A stretch of 64,000 bases of DNA, taken from Arenibacter sp041392165 (GTDB lineage Bacteria; Bacteroidota; Bacteroidia; Flavobacteriales; Flavobacteriaceae). The stretch is taken from assembly GCA_041392165.1 (NCBI GenBank), contig JAWKMN010000001.1, positions 806,001 through 870,000 of the forward strand. The letters run 5' to 3'. Shown in pieces: positions 1 to 10,600 of the stretch. Position 1 is the first letter of the stretch, and the number at the start of each line of letters is the position of its first letter. Position numbers and translations under genes: made by a program. Below the pieces are notes generated by a model. The model had not been told where the DNA came from. It worked only from the letters and a program-made list of their open reading frames with translations, and ran no database searches.

Positions 1-1
1 T

Positions 2-475
2 TACTCCACGGAACTATTGTCTACCATAGTGGAACGTAGTGCCGAAATATTAAAGACTCCCATTACACAACAGGCCGCTATTGAAATAGCGGGTAGAAGT
101 AGGGGTACGCCCAGAATATGTAATGCCTTGTTAAGACGGGTCCGCGATTTTGCCCAAATAAAAGGGAATGGAAAAATCGACATAGAAATCTCACGGTTTG
201 GACTGAAGGCTCTAAATGTGGATGCCCACGGATTGGATGAAATGGACAACAAAATATTGACGACCATAATCGACAAGTTTAAGGGAGGCCCCGTGGGGAT
301 TACTACTTTGGCCACCGCCGTCTCCGAAAGCGCGGAAACCATAGAGGAGGTGTATGAACCTTTTTTGATACAGCAAGGATTTATTATGAGGACTCCTAGG
401 GGTAGGGAAGTTACGGAGTTGGCCTATAGGCACTTGGGAAGAATTAAGGGGAATATCCAAGGAGGGCTATTTTAG
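2..475 (+). CDS. ruvB: Holliday junction branch migration helicase RuvB, C-terminal part (5' end off window)
   Basis: RuvB is the hexameric AAA+ motor that drives Holliday junction branch migration together with RuvA. The reading frame is open to the left edge, so only about the last 157 residues are visible; RuvB is usually near 340 residues. The visible part starts in the small AAA+ lid domain, with the sensor-2 segment around GTPRICNALLRR, followed by the C-terminal winged-helix DNA-binding domain ending in RTPRGREVTELAYRHLG. ruvA lies 3.5 kb downstream on the same strand rather than directly adjacent, as is common in Flavobacteriaceae. An internal TTG at 17 is not the start; reading continues upstream of it. 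The family call is firm from sequence recognition. Confidence 0.95.
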   Translation, partial: YSTELLSTIVERSAEILKTPITQQAAIEIAGRSRGTPRICNALLRRVRDFAQIKGNGKIDIEISRFGLKALNVDAHGLDEMDNKILTTIIDKFKGGPVGITTLATAVSESAETIEEVYEPFLIQQGFIMRTPRGREVTELAYRHLGRIKGNIQGGLF

Positions 476-586
476 TTTTTGACCATGAAAATTTGGAGCT
501 ACCTTGTACATCATGATAAAATCCCGTTTCCATGTATATTCTGAAGTCGGTACCAAGGTTCCAGGTCTTAAAAAACGATAATTCGT

Positions 587-1417
587 TTGAACAGCATTCA
601 TGAACATACCCAGCTTATCAAGGCCGAAGCCAAGCGCCTCGGTTTTTTGTCATGCGGTATTTCCAAGGCCGAATTTTTGGAAGAGGAGGCCCCTAGGTTG
701 GAAAAGTGGCTCAATAACAACATGCATGGGGAAATGGGGTATATGGAAAATCATTTTGATCTGCGTTTGGACCCTACTAAATTGGTGGAGGGCTCAAAGT
801 CCGTCATTTCCTTACTTCTCAATTACTTTCCTGAAGTTGCCCGAAAAGAAGATACCTATAAAGTTTCAAAATATGCTTATGGACAGGATTACCATCATAT
901 CATAAAATCAAAACTTAGGGCACTTCAAAATTTTATTTCTGAAGAGATCGGAGAGGTACATGGCAGGGCTTTTGTAGATTCCGCCCCCGTATTGGATAAG
1001 GCCTGGGCGGCAAAAAGTGGTTTGGGTTGGATAGGGAAGCACAGTAATCTGTTGACCCGGCAGGTAGGCTCTTTTTATTTTATAGCCGAATTGATCGTGG
1101 ATCTGGAACTGGAGTATGACCATAGGGCAACCGATCATTGCGGTAGCTGTACGGCATGTATCGACGCCTGTCCCACACAAGCCATAGTGGAGCCGTATGT
1201 AGTGGATGGCAGCAAGTGCATTTCTTACCTTACCATTGAACTGAAGAATGGGATCCCATCCGAATTTAAGGGAAAAATGGATGATTGGATGTTTGGTTGT
1301 GATGTTTGCCAGGATGTATGCCCCTGGAACCGCTTCTCCAAACCCCATAGAGAACCTTTGTTCAACCCACATCCCGAACTATTATCAATGACAAAAAGGA
1401 CTGGAGGAAATAACTGA
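587..1417 (+). CDS. queG: Epoxyqueuosine reductase QueG (3' end frameshifted)
   Basis: QueG is the cobalamin-dependent iron-sulfur enzyme that reduces epoxyqueuosine to queuosine in tRNA, the last step of queuosine synthesis. The intact frame gives 276 residues. It contains the active-site stretch VDSAPVLDK (residues 130-138) and two ferredoxin-like 4Fe-4S cysteine sets: C185, C188, C191, C195 and C211, C238, C241, C245. The start is a TTG at 587. The frame ends early at NPHPELLSMTKRTGGNN, but the expected tail (roughly EEITEDVFRKVF, then RTKFSGLKRNIDFLK) is readable in another frame from about 1397 to a TAG at 1500-1502. The shift is best explained by shortened A and G runs around 1390-1402, with more missing bases near 1446-1453. 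The catalytic core is intact; only the last ~30 residues are affected. Confidence 0.93.
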   Translation: MNSIHEHTQLIKAEAKRLGFLSCGISKAEFLEEEAPRLEKWLNNNMHGEMGYMENHFDLRLDPTKLVEGSKSVISLLLNYFPEVARKEDTYKVSKYAYGQDYHHIIKSKLRALQNFISEEIGEVHGRAFVDSAPVLDKAWAAKSGLGWIGKHSNLLTRQVGSFYFIAELIVDLELEYDHRATDHCGSCTACIDACPTQAIVEPYVVDGSKCISYLTIELKNGIPSEFKGKMDDWMFGCDVCQDVCPWNRFSKPHREPLFNPHPELLSMTKRTGGNN

Positions 1418-1657
1418 AGATGTCTTTAGGAAGGTATTCCAAAATCATTTGTAGCGTACCAAATTCTCAGGTTTAAAGCGAAATATCGATTTTTTGAAGT
1501 AGGGCGGAATTTTAAAATAGGCAGACTAAAATTAACTAGCGGAACCGTTCCCCTCCTTGGGAGGGCCTGTTCCGTATTAGAGTTGTGAGATTGGGGAGGT
1601 TGGGATAATTTTTAGCCAATTGAAAAAGTTTAAACCTCTTAATACAAAGAATACTGT

Positions 1658-1665
1658 TAACTTTG
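1658..1665 (+). promoter_or_regulatory. Bacteroidota-type -7 promoter box for maeB
   Basis: TAACTTTG matches the Bacteroidota primary sigma factor -7 consensus TAnnTTTG. It lies 20 bp before the maeB ATG at 1686, giving a short leader. No convincing -33 TTG at 19-21 bp spacing is visible, so this is a partial promoter match. Confidence 0.45.
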
Positions 1666-1685
1666 TTTTTAAAATACAACACTAT

Positions 1686-3980
1686 ATGAGCAAGCAAAAG
1701 ACAAGAAGGGAAGCCTTGGTATATCATGCCAAGCCGCAACCCGGGAAGATAAAAATAGTTCCTACCAAACCCTATGCTACCCAAAGGGATCTGGGACTGG
1801 CCTATTCGCCCGGTGTGGCCGAGCCCTGTCTTGAGATTGCCAAGAATAAGGCCAATGTATACAAATATACGGCCAAAGGAAATATTGTGGCCGTGATATC
1901 CAATGGTACTGCGGTCCTGGGGTTGGGAGATATTGGTCCTGAGGCTTCCAAGCCGGTGATGGAAGGCAAGAGCCTTCTGTTTAAGATTTTTGCGGATATA
2001 GACGGTATAGACATTGAGTTGGATACCACCGATGTGGAAAAGTTCATAGAGACCGTAAAGATAATTGCCCCAACTTTTGGAGGTATAAACTTGGAGGACA
2101 TTAAGGCTCCCGAAGCTTTTGAGATAGAAAGGCGTTTAAAGGAAGAGCTGGATATTCCGGTAATGCACGACGATCAACACGGAACGGCCATAATTTCGGC
2201 TGCGGCCCTTTTAAACGCTTTGGCGCTTGCCAATAAGAAAATTGAGGATGTCCGTATAGTGGTAAGTGGGGCAGGTGCCGCTGCTGTTTCATGTACCCGT
2301 TTGTACAAGGCCTTTGGGGCAAGTGAAAAAAATATTGTAATGCTGGACAGTAAAGGGGTTATCCGCAGTGATCGGGAGAACCTGTCTACAGAGAAATTGG
2401 AATTTGCCACAGATAGAAGGATCGATACCCTGGAAGAGGCCATGAAGGAGGCCGATGTTTTTATCGGTCTATCGGTAAAGGATATCGTTTCTGTGGAAAT
2501 GTTGTTGTCCATGGCCAAAGATCCCATTGTGTTTGCCATGGCCAATCCTGATCCCGAAATAGACTATAATCTGGCCATAAAAACAAGAAAGGATATCATT
2601 ATGGCCACAGGAAGGTCCGATCATCCCAATCAAGTAAATAATGTTTTGGGATTCCCTTTTATCTTTAGGGGTGCTTTGGATGTCCGGGCCACCAAGATAA
2701 ATGAAGCTATGAAAATGGCCGCTGTAAAGGCTTTGGCCGAGCTTACCAAGGAACCTGTTCCGGAACAGGTGAATATTGCCTACGGACAAACCAGACTGAC
2801 TTTTGGGCGGGATTATATAATTCCAAAACCCTTCGACCCCAGATTGATATCCGAGATACCCCCTGCAGTTGCCAAGGCGGCCATGGAAAGTGGAGTGGCC
2901 AAAATGCCAATTGACGATTGGGACAAATATAGGGAGGAATTATTGCAGCGCTCCGGGAACGATAATAAAATAGTTCGTTTGCTACACGATCGCGCCAGGA
3001 TAAATCCTAAAAAAATTGTTTACGCGGAGGCCGATCATCTGGACGTTCTTAAAGCGGCCCAAATTGCCTATGAAGAAGGGTTGGCAATACCTATTTTATT
3101 GGGAAATAAAGCAATTATTGCGGAATTGATGAAAGAACTGGAATTTGATGCCGATATTCTTGTTATAGATTCCCATGCCGAAGAAGCCAATGACAAAAGA
3201 AATCATTACGCTTCCAAGTATTTTGAAAACAGACAGCGTAACGGGGTAAGTCTCTTTGGTGCCCGTGCAAAGATGAGGGAACGTAATTATTTTGCAGCAA
3301 TGATGGTCTTGGAAGGAGACGCCGATGGTATGATCTCCGGATATTCCAGAGCATACCCCACAGTGGTAAAACCGGTTTTTGAGGTAATTGGAAGGGCGGC
3401 CAATGTTAAAAAAGTATCCACAGTAAACATTATGATCACCGAAAGGGGACCTTTGTTTTTGGCAGATACTTCCATCAATATAGACCCCAGTGCCGAGGAA
3501 ATTGCCGAAATTGCAAAGATGACGGCCAATGTAGCCGTAACTTTTGGCTTTAACCCTGTTATGGCCCTATTGTCCTACGCTAATTTTGGGTCGTCTACGC
3601 ATCCGCGTGCTACCAAGGTAAAGGAAGCTGTAAAAATATTACATACCACCAACCCGGAATTGGTAGTGGATGGGGAATTGCAAATAGACTTTGCTCTGAA
3701 CAAAGAATTGCACCAAGGTAAATTTCCTTTTTCCAAATTGTCCGGTAAAAAAGTAAATACCCTTATTTTTCCAAATTTGGAGTCGGCCAACATTACCTAT
3801 AAGCTGCTCAAGGAACTGAATAAGGCAGATTCCATTGGCCCTATCATGGTAGGTTTAAGACGTTCCGTACACATTCTTCAATTGGGGGCCAGTGTAGACG
3901 AGATGGTGAATATGACCGCTGTGGCCGTCATCGATGCCCAGGAAAGGGAGAAGCGGAAATTGGCAAAAACACAAAAGTAA
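1686..3980 (+). CDS. maeB: NADP-dependent malic enzyme with C-terminal phosphotransacetylase-like domain
   Basis: This enzyme decarboxylates malate to pyruvate and CO2 with reduction of NADP, feeding gluconeogenic and lipid metabolism. It is a 764-residue MaeB-type protein, close to the ~760 residues of the family. Residues 1-~420 form the malic enzyme: a Tyr-containing N-terminal segment (KPYATQRDLGLAYSPGVAEP), LEDIKAPEAFEIE, HDDQHGTA, and the Rossmann motif VVSGAGAAAVS near residue 190. Residues ~430-764 are a phosphate acetyl/butyryltransferase-like domain, thought to be regulatory in MaeB. I place the start at ATG 1686 (MSKQKTRREALVYH); the open frame extends to a TTG at 1620, but that would include the -7 box and residues not conserved in the family. 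It stands between queG and ruvA on the same strand. Confidence 0.96.
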   Translation: MSKQKTRREALVYHAKPQPGKIKIVPTKPYATQRDLGLAYSPGVAEPCLEIAKNKANVYKYTAKGNIVAVISNGTAVLGLGDIGPEASKPVMEGKSLLFKIFADIDGIDIELDTTDVEKFIETVKIIAPTFGGINLEDIKAPEAFEIERRLKEELDIPVMHDDQHGTAIISAAALLNALALANKKIEDVRIVVSGAGAAAVSCTRLYKAFGASEKNIVMLDSKGVIRSDRENLSTEKLEFATDRRIDTLEEAMKEADVFIGLSVKDIVSVEMLLSMAKDPIVFAMANPDPEIDYNLAIKTRKDIIMATGRSDHPNQVNNVLGFPFIFRGALDVRATKINEAMKMAAVKALAELTKEPVPEQVNIAYGQTRLTFGRDYIIPKPFDPRLISEIPPAVAKAAMESGVAKMPIDDWDKYREELLQRSGNDNKIVRLLHDRARINPKKIVYAEADHLDVLKAAQIAYEEGLAIPILLGNKAIIAELMKELEFDADILVIDSHAEEANDKRNHYASKYFENRQRNGVSLFGARAKMRERNYFAAMMVLEGDADGMISGYSRAYPTVVKPVFEVIGRAANVKKVSTVNIMITERGPLFLADTSINIDPSAEEIAEIAKMTANVAVTFGFNPVMALLSYANFGSSTHPRATKVKEAVKILHTTNPELVVDGELQIDFALNKELHQGKFPFSKLSGKKVNTLIFPNLESANITYKLLKELNKADSIGPIMVGLRRSVHILQLGASVDEMVNMTAVAVIDAQEREKRKLAKTQK

Positions 3981-4037
3981 ATAGTATGTATAATTCTAGT
4001 TTCAGGATAGATTGAAACAAGAAACCGACCAAAGCGA

Positions 4038-4619
4038 ATGATTACCCATTTAAAAGGAAAACTTGTTGAAAAAAATCCGACCCACATTGTGATCGAATGT
4101 GCGGGGGTAGGATATTTTGTAAATATTTCGTTGCACACCTTTTCAAAAATTAGGGATTCCGAAAACATTCAACTGTACACCCATCTGCAAGTAAAGGAGG
4201 ATTCGCATACGTTGTTCGGTTTCTACGAAAAGTCCGAAAGGGAGATATTTAGACTGCTGTTGTCCGTATCCGGAATAGGGTCCAGCACGGCCAGGACAAT
4301 GTTGTCCTCCCTGTCCCCGGCTCAAATAAGGGATGCCATTGCCACCGGAGATGTGCCTACTATTCAAGGAATTAAGGGTATCGGTGCCAAAACGGCACAA
4401 CGGGTAATTCTGGACCTGAAAGACAAGGTTTTAAAAGTCTACGATATTGATGAACTTTCCGCCCCATCAAACAATACAAATAAAGATGAAGCGTTATCTG
4501 CATTAGAGGTTCTTGGTTTTGTCCGCAAACAAGCTGAAAAGGTTGTGGATAAAGTAGTTGGCCAGGATCCTGGACTAAGCGTAGAGAACATTATAAAACT
4601 TGCGCTTAAAAATTTATAA
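4038..4619 (+). CDS. ruvA: Holliday junction branch migration complex subunit RuvA
   Basis: RuvA binds the four-way junction as a tetramer and loads RuvB. The product has 193 residues, the usual size. Domain order is an OB-fold N-terminus (MITHLKGKLVEKNPTHIVIE), two helix-hairpin-helix motifs (LLSVSGIGSSTARTML and IQGIKGIGAKTAQRVIL), an acidic/polar linker (DELSAPSNNTNKDE) and a C-terminal three-helix domain (ALSALEVLGFVRKQAEKVV) that contacts RuvB. It lies 57 bp after maeB and ends 5 bp before the sprA start, so ruvA and sprA are probably cotranscribed, an arrangement typical of Flavobacteriaceae. Confidence 0.96.
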   Translation: MITHLKGKLVEKNPTHIVIECAGVGYFVNISLHTFSKIRDSENIQLYTHLQVKEDSHTLFGFYEKSEREIFRLLLSVSGIGSSTARTMLSSLSPAQIRDAIATGDVPTIQGIKGIGAKTAQRVILDLKDKVLKVYDIDELSAPSNNTNKDEALSALEVLGFVRKQAEKVVDKVVGQDPGLSVENIIKLALKNL

Positions 4620-4624
4620 CAAGT

Positions 4625-7600
4625 TTGAAAAAAGGGGCAAAATTTTATCTTAAATCACCATTTAAGCTTACTATCCTACTGTTTATTTTCTTGAGTGCAA
4701 TGGGAGTTTCCCTGGCCCAGGAAATAGAAGGGGAAGATGCGCTGGGGCAGGAAGTGGATTCGTTAAAAACAGGTGTTGCTCTGGGGAAACTGAAAATGGA
4801 GAACCCGGACAGTATAGTTTCAAAATACACTTATGATCCCAATCTGGACAGATATATCTATACGGTAAGTGTTGGGGATTTTGATATCAATTATCCCGTC
4901 ATCCTGACTCCTGACCAATATATGGAACTGGTGCGCCGGGAAGGTATGAAATCCTATTTTAAGGAAAAAATCGATGCCTTTTCCGGCAAAAAGGAAGGTA
5001 GTGAGGAGGCCCGGAAAAATTTGCTTCCCAATTTCTATGTAAACAACAGCTTTTTTGAAAGTGTCTTTGGGGGCAATACCATCGAGGTAATTCCACAGGG
5101 ATCGGTAGCAATGGATCTGGGGGTTATATGGCAAAAAAATGATAACCCATCCCTATCACCGCGTAACCGGACCAATCTTTCTTTTGATTTTGACCAACGG
5201 ATAAGCCTAAGCATGTTGGGCAAAATAGGGGAGCGATTGCAGGTAACTGCCAATTATGATACAGAAGCTACCTTTGATTTCCAGAATTTGGTCAAGTTGG
5301 ACTATACCCCATCCGAGGATGACATACTTCAAAAGATTGAAGTAGGTAATGTTAGTATGCCTCTCAATAGCTCCTTGATTACTGGGGCACAGAGCCTTTT
5401 TGGCGTAAAGACCGAACTGCAGTTTGGGAAAACCAGGGTTACGGCCGTATTTTCTGAGCAACGCTCCCAGAGCAACACCGTGGTGGCGCAAGGTGGGGGT
5501 ACGGTGAACAATTTTGAGCTTAGGGCGCAGGACTATGACGCCGATAAGCACTTTTTTTTGGCCCATTATTTTAGGGACAGCTACGATGGAGCACTGGTCA
5601 ATTATCCCTATATAAGGAGCCAGGTCCAAATTACAAGGTTGGAAGTGTGGATTACCAATAGGAGTCAGCAAACTGTGAATATTAGAAATGTTGTGGCCAT
5701 CCAGGATTTGGGGGAGATACAACCGGATAAGACCAGGATAGGACGAAACAATGGGGATCCTGCCGGATTTTTTAATAGTTCCGCTGCCGGTAATTTGCCA
5801 AGGAACAGTGCCAACGATTTTGATCCCTTGCAAATTGGTTCTGGAGGCGCCCTTACCAGTAATATTCGCGATATTGCTACTGTACAGACCGGTTTTAATG
5901 TGCCCGGATATACCGTAAACCAGGGGTTTGATTATGCCATTTTGGAAAATGCAAGAAAATTGGAACAGGGCAGGGATTTTACCTTTAATTCCCAATTGGG
6001 ATACATATCCTTAAACCAAAGATTGAGCAATGATGAAGTACTTGGGGTTGCCTTTCAATATACCTTTAACGGAGAGGTCTATCAGGTAGGGGAGTTCGCC
6101 AATGGCGGCGTGGATGCAACTACAGTGTCTCCCGGTGCGGAAATACCGGTGAACAACAATACTCTGATCCTTAAGTTGTTAAAAAGCAATATTACCAATG
6201 TTGTAGATCCTATTTGGGATTTGATGATGAAAAATATTTACGCTACCGGTGCTTATCAATTAAGTCAGGAAGATTTTAAGTTGAACATTTTATATGCGGA
6301 AACTACTCCTAGAAATTATATCACCCCAGTGGAATCAGGTGTCGGTTCGGGTTGGCCAACATCGCCCAAGCCATTGGAAGATAGGATATTGTTGGATGTA
6401 TTCAATCTGGATAGGTTAAATGCCTATAATGATCTCCAAAGTGGAGGGGACGGTTTTTTTGATTATGTGGAAGGTATTACCATAAACTCCCAAACAGGAA
6501 GCATTATATTTACCAAGGTAGAACCTTTTGGGGAATACTTATTTAACCTTTTGGGCGGTGGTACTTATGATGTGGATAATGATCAGGGTTATAATGCCAA
6601 CCAGAGGAAGTACGTCTTCAGGAATATGTACTCGCTTCCTATGGCAGCTGCCCAACAGGACGCGGATAAAAATAGGTTTATTTTAAAAGGAACCTATAAA
6701 TCGCAGGGGACCAACGGAATCCCTATAGGCGCATTTAACGTTCCCAGGGGGTCTGTAAGGGTTACGGCCGGAGGTAGACAGTTACAGGAAGGCATTGATT
6801 ACACCGTAAACTATCAGTCCGGTACGGTACAGATATTGGACCCAAGTCTGGAGGCTTCCAATACGCCCATCAATATTTCGGTAGAGAACAATGCGGTCTT
6901 TGGGCAGCAGACCAGACGTTTTACCGGGGTAAATGTGGAACATCAATTCAACAAGAATTTTGTGCTTGGAGGTACCTTGCTGAACCTTAATGAAAAACCG
7001 TTGACACAGAAATCCAACTATGGCATAGAGCCTGTAAACAATACCATATTTGGCCTGAACAGTAATTTTTCCACTGAAGTTCCATTTTTGACCAGATTGG
7101 TCAATAAATTGCCAAATATAGATACGGATGTCCCTTCCAACCTTTCCGTTCGTGGAGAAGTTGCCTTTTTAAGCCCAAGCTCTCCCAAGAATGCAGATTT
7201 TAATGGGGAAACCACCACTTATTTGGACGATTTTGAAGGGGCGCAATCGCTTATTGATATCCGTTCCTTTCTAGGGTGGTCCTTGGCGAGTCCACCTGTG
7301 GAATTTGCCGCTACCACAAATAGTGTGGAGTCTGGATATGGTAGGGCGAAAATGGCCTGGTATACGGTAGATCCCATCTTTTATTCCAATCAGCGGCCAA
7401 CGGCATTGAGTGATGATGATATTTCCACAAACGAGACTAGAAGGATCTACATACAGGATGTTTTTAACCAGGATGTTGCCCAAGGACAGACCCTGGCCCA
7501 AAATACCTTGGACATTGCCTATTACCCTGGTATGAAGGGCCCCTATAATGCAAATCCAAATTTTACTTCGGAACAACCACAAGATAAATGGGCAGGGATA

Positions 7601-10600
7601 ATGCGATCTTTGAGTAGCACCAATTTTGAGCAGTCCAATGTAGAATATGTCCAATTTTGGGTTTTGGATCCCTATGTGGATGGTATTGCAACAAGCGCCG
7701 GTGATTTGGTGATCAACCTTGGTAATATTTCCGAGGATATTCTTCCCGATGGAAGGAAGCAATATGAAAATGGGTTGCCTGTAGATCCTGTATCCAATGA
7801 TCTTACCTATAAAACAAATTGGGGCAAGGTCCCTGCAACCCAATCCTTAATATATGCCTTTGATGTAGATGGGAACAATAGGAGTATGCAGGATGTAGGT
7901 TTTGATGGTTTGACCGATGCGGAAGAGGCCACTTATACTTTTGAGGGAGGGATTACCTATAATGGCCCGGCGGAAGATCCTGCACTGGATAATTACGAAT
8001 ATTTTCTGAACAGGGAAGGTAGTATTTTGGAGCGATATTTAAATTATAACAACCCGGATGGAAATTCTCCCGTACAATTGAGCAATTCGGACAGGGGATC
8101 CACTACGTTGCCCGATGTTGAGGATATAGATAGGGATGGCACCATGAATACGGTAAATAGTTATTACGAATACCGCATCAATATTAAACCGGGGACAACG
8201 GTCAATGACAAGTATGTAACGGATATTAAGGAAGGGGTTACCAGATCTTTGCCCAACGGCAATACCCTGAACGAACGTTGGATTCAGTACAAGATACCTT
8301 TGTCCGATTTTACGGATGCAATAGGTGGTATAAGCGATTTTAGGTCCATAAGTTTTATGCGAATGTACCTGACAGGGTTTTCGAGCAATATGGTATTGCG
8401 TTTCGCCACCTTGGACCTGGTACGGGGAGATTGGCGTACTTATGCCAAATCCTTGCAGCCGGATGTGGACGGGGATCCTACCGATGATGGTACCGTGGTG
8501 GATGTTAACGCTGTAAATGTGGAGGAAAATGCCAACAGGACCCCAATACCCTATGTTTTGCCTCCGGGGGTAGTACGTGAAAGGCTTAACAACAACAATA
8601 CCATTATTAGGCAGAACGAACAATCCTTGTCCTTTGTAGTGGAGAACTTGGAGCCTCAGGATTCCAGAGGGGTCTTCAAAAATGTGAATATTGATGTAAG
8701 GCAATATAAACGCTTAAAAATGTTTATGCATGCCGAAGAGATTATAGCCTCGGATTATGCCGATGATGAGATGCCCCTGGTAGGGTTTCTTAGGATCGGT
8801 TCGGATTTTACCCAGAATTTTTATCAGATAGAACTGCCTTTAAAACTTACGGCCCACGGAGCAAGCTCGGAAACTGAAATTTGGCCCGATGTAAATGAGC
8901 TGGACCTTTCCTTGGATGATCTGTCCAAGATAAAATCTGCTGGGATCGCTGCCCAGACCCTAAGTACCATTAATTATTACGAATTGGAGAACGGGGAGGT
9001 GGTCCAGGTAAATGAATTTGATCCACGGACATTGGGAAAGTTGCGAATCGGTATCCGGGGAAATCCTTCCTTGGGCGGTATCCGTAGTATGATGGTAGGG
9101 GTTAAGAACAACGATAATCTTCCGGCCAGAGGAGAGGTATGGTTTAACGAACTGCGCCTATCCGGACTGGATAATAATGGGGGGTGGGCCGCAATAGCCG
9201 CCATGGATATGAATATGGCCGATTTCGCCAATATGTCCGCTACCGGTAGTAAAAGTACCTCCGGTTTCGGGGCCATAGATCAAATGCCCAATGAACGGGC
9301 ACGGGAGGATGCCATTTCCTATGATGTGGTGACCAATGTGAATATTGGCCAATTGTTTCCAAAAAAATGGGGCCTGCAACTGCCTTTTAATTATGGTATT
9401 TCCGAGCAGCTGATTACTCCGGAATTTGACCCGGTCTACGATGATCTAAAATTGGAAGATCGCATTGCAGCGGCCGAAACACCCGAAGATGCCGAGGCAA
9501 TTAAACAACAAGGGGAGGATTATACCAAAAGGACCAGTATAAATTTTATTGGGGTAAGAAAGGATAGGGGCGAAGATGCCGAGGCCAATTTTTATGATAT
9601 TGAGAACTTTACCTTTAATTATTCCTATAACCAAGTAAACCATAGGGATTTTGAGATCGATGAGCTGAAGGATCAGAATGTGGTAACCGGTTTTGTTTAC
9701 AACCATAATTTTAAACCTGCTCCGGTAGCACCATTTGCTAAAAAGGATTCCTTGTTCACAGGGAAATATTGGAAGTGGCTGAAAGATTTAAATCTGAACG
9801 TTTTGCCAGCCAGTATTTCGCTCCAGTCCAATATCAACAGGTCTTTCAATCAGCAAAAGTTCAGGGACGTATTTGAACCGGGGGTGGAAAAATTGGATCT
9901 GCCATTTTTACAACAGAGGAATTACCTTTTTAATTGGCAGTATACCATCAATTATAGCCTAACAAAATCCTTGCGTTTAAACCTTACCGCTTCCAATAAT
10001 AATATTGTAAGGAATTATTTTGCGGAAAAGGGCAATCCGGATTCGGAAATTAATCAGGCCCTGGGGTTATGGGATGGATTTTTCGATCTTGGGGAGCCCA
10101 ACAGGCATTCCCAGGAAATGCAATTGAATTATGAATTGCCCTTTAACAAAATTCCTGCTTTCGATTTTATTAGTGCCCAATATACTTACACCAGTAATTT
10201 CGACTGGCAAAGGGGAGGGGATGCATTGCGTGAAGTGGCATTTGAAGATATAAATACCGTACAGAATGCCAGTACGCATAATTTAACGGCATCCCTGACC
10301 ATGCAAAAATTCTATGATTTCCTTGGTCTGGGCAGGAAAGATACCAAAGTGGCCGTTACAAAACCGGTTCGTATGGGGAAAGCGGGCGGTCCGGCATCCA
10401 ACGATGACACTGATTCCAAAAAAGGATCGGGTACAGGGTACAATGCCTTTGTAGATGTACTTACCATGGTGAAGCGGGTAAACGTTACCTATAGCCAAAA
10501 TGCAGGTAAGGTGTTGCCGGGATATACTAGGTCCGTGGGTTTTATAGGTACGGCAAAACCAACCATAGGATTTGTTTTTGGCAGTCAGGCCGATGTTAGG

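Noticed and set aside
5207..8704. Long minus-strand frames opposite sprA (e.g. 5207-5995, 7271-7843, 8039-8704)
   Set aside because: They lie entirely inside the clearly coding sprA gene, lack recognisable domains, and are explained by codon bias of the real strand.
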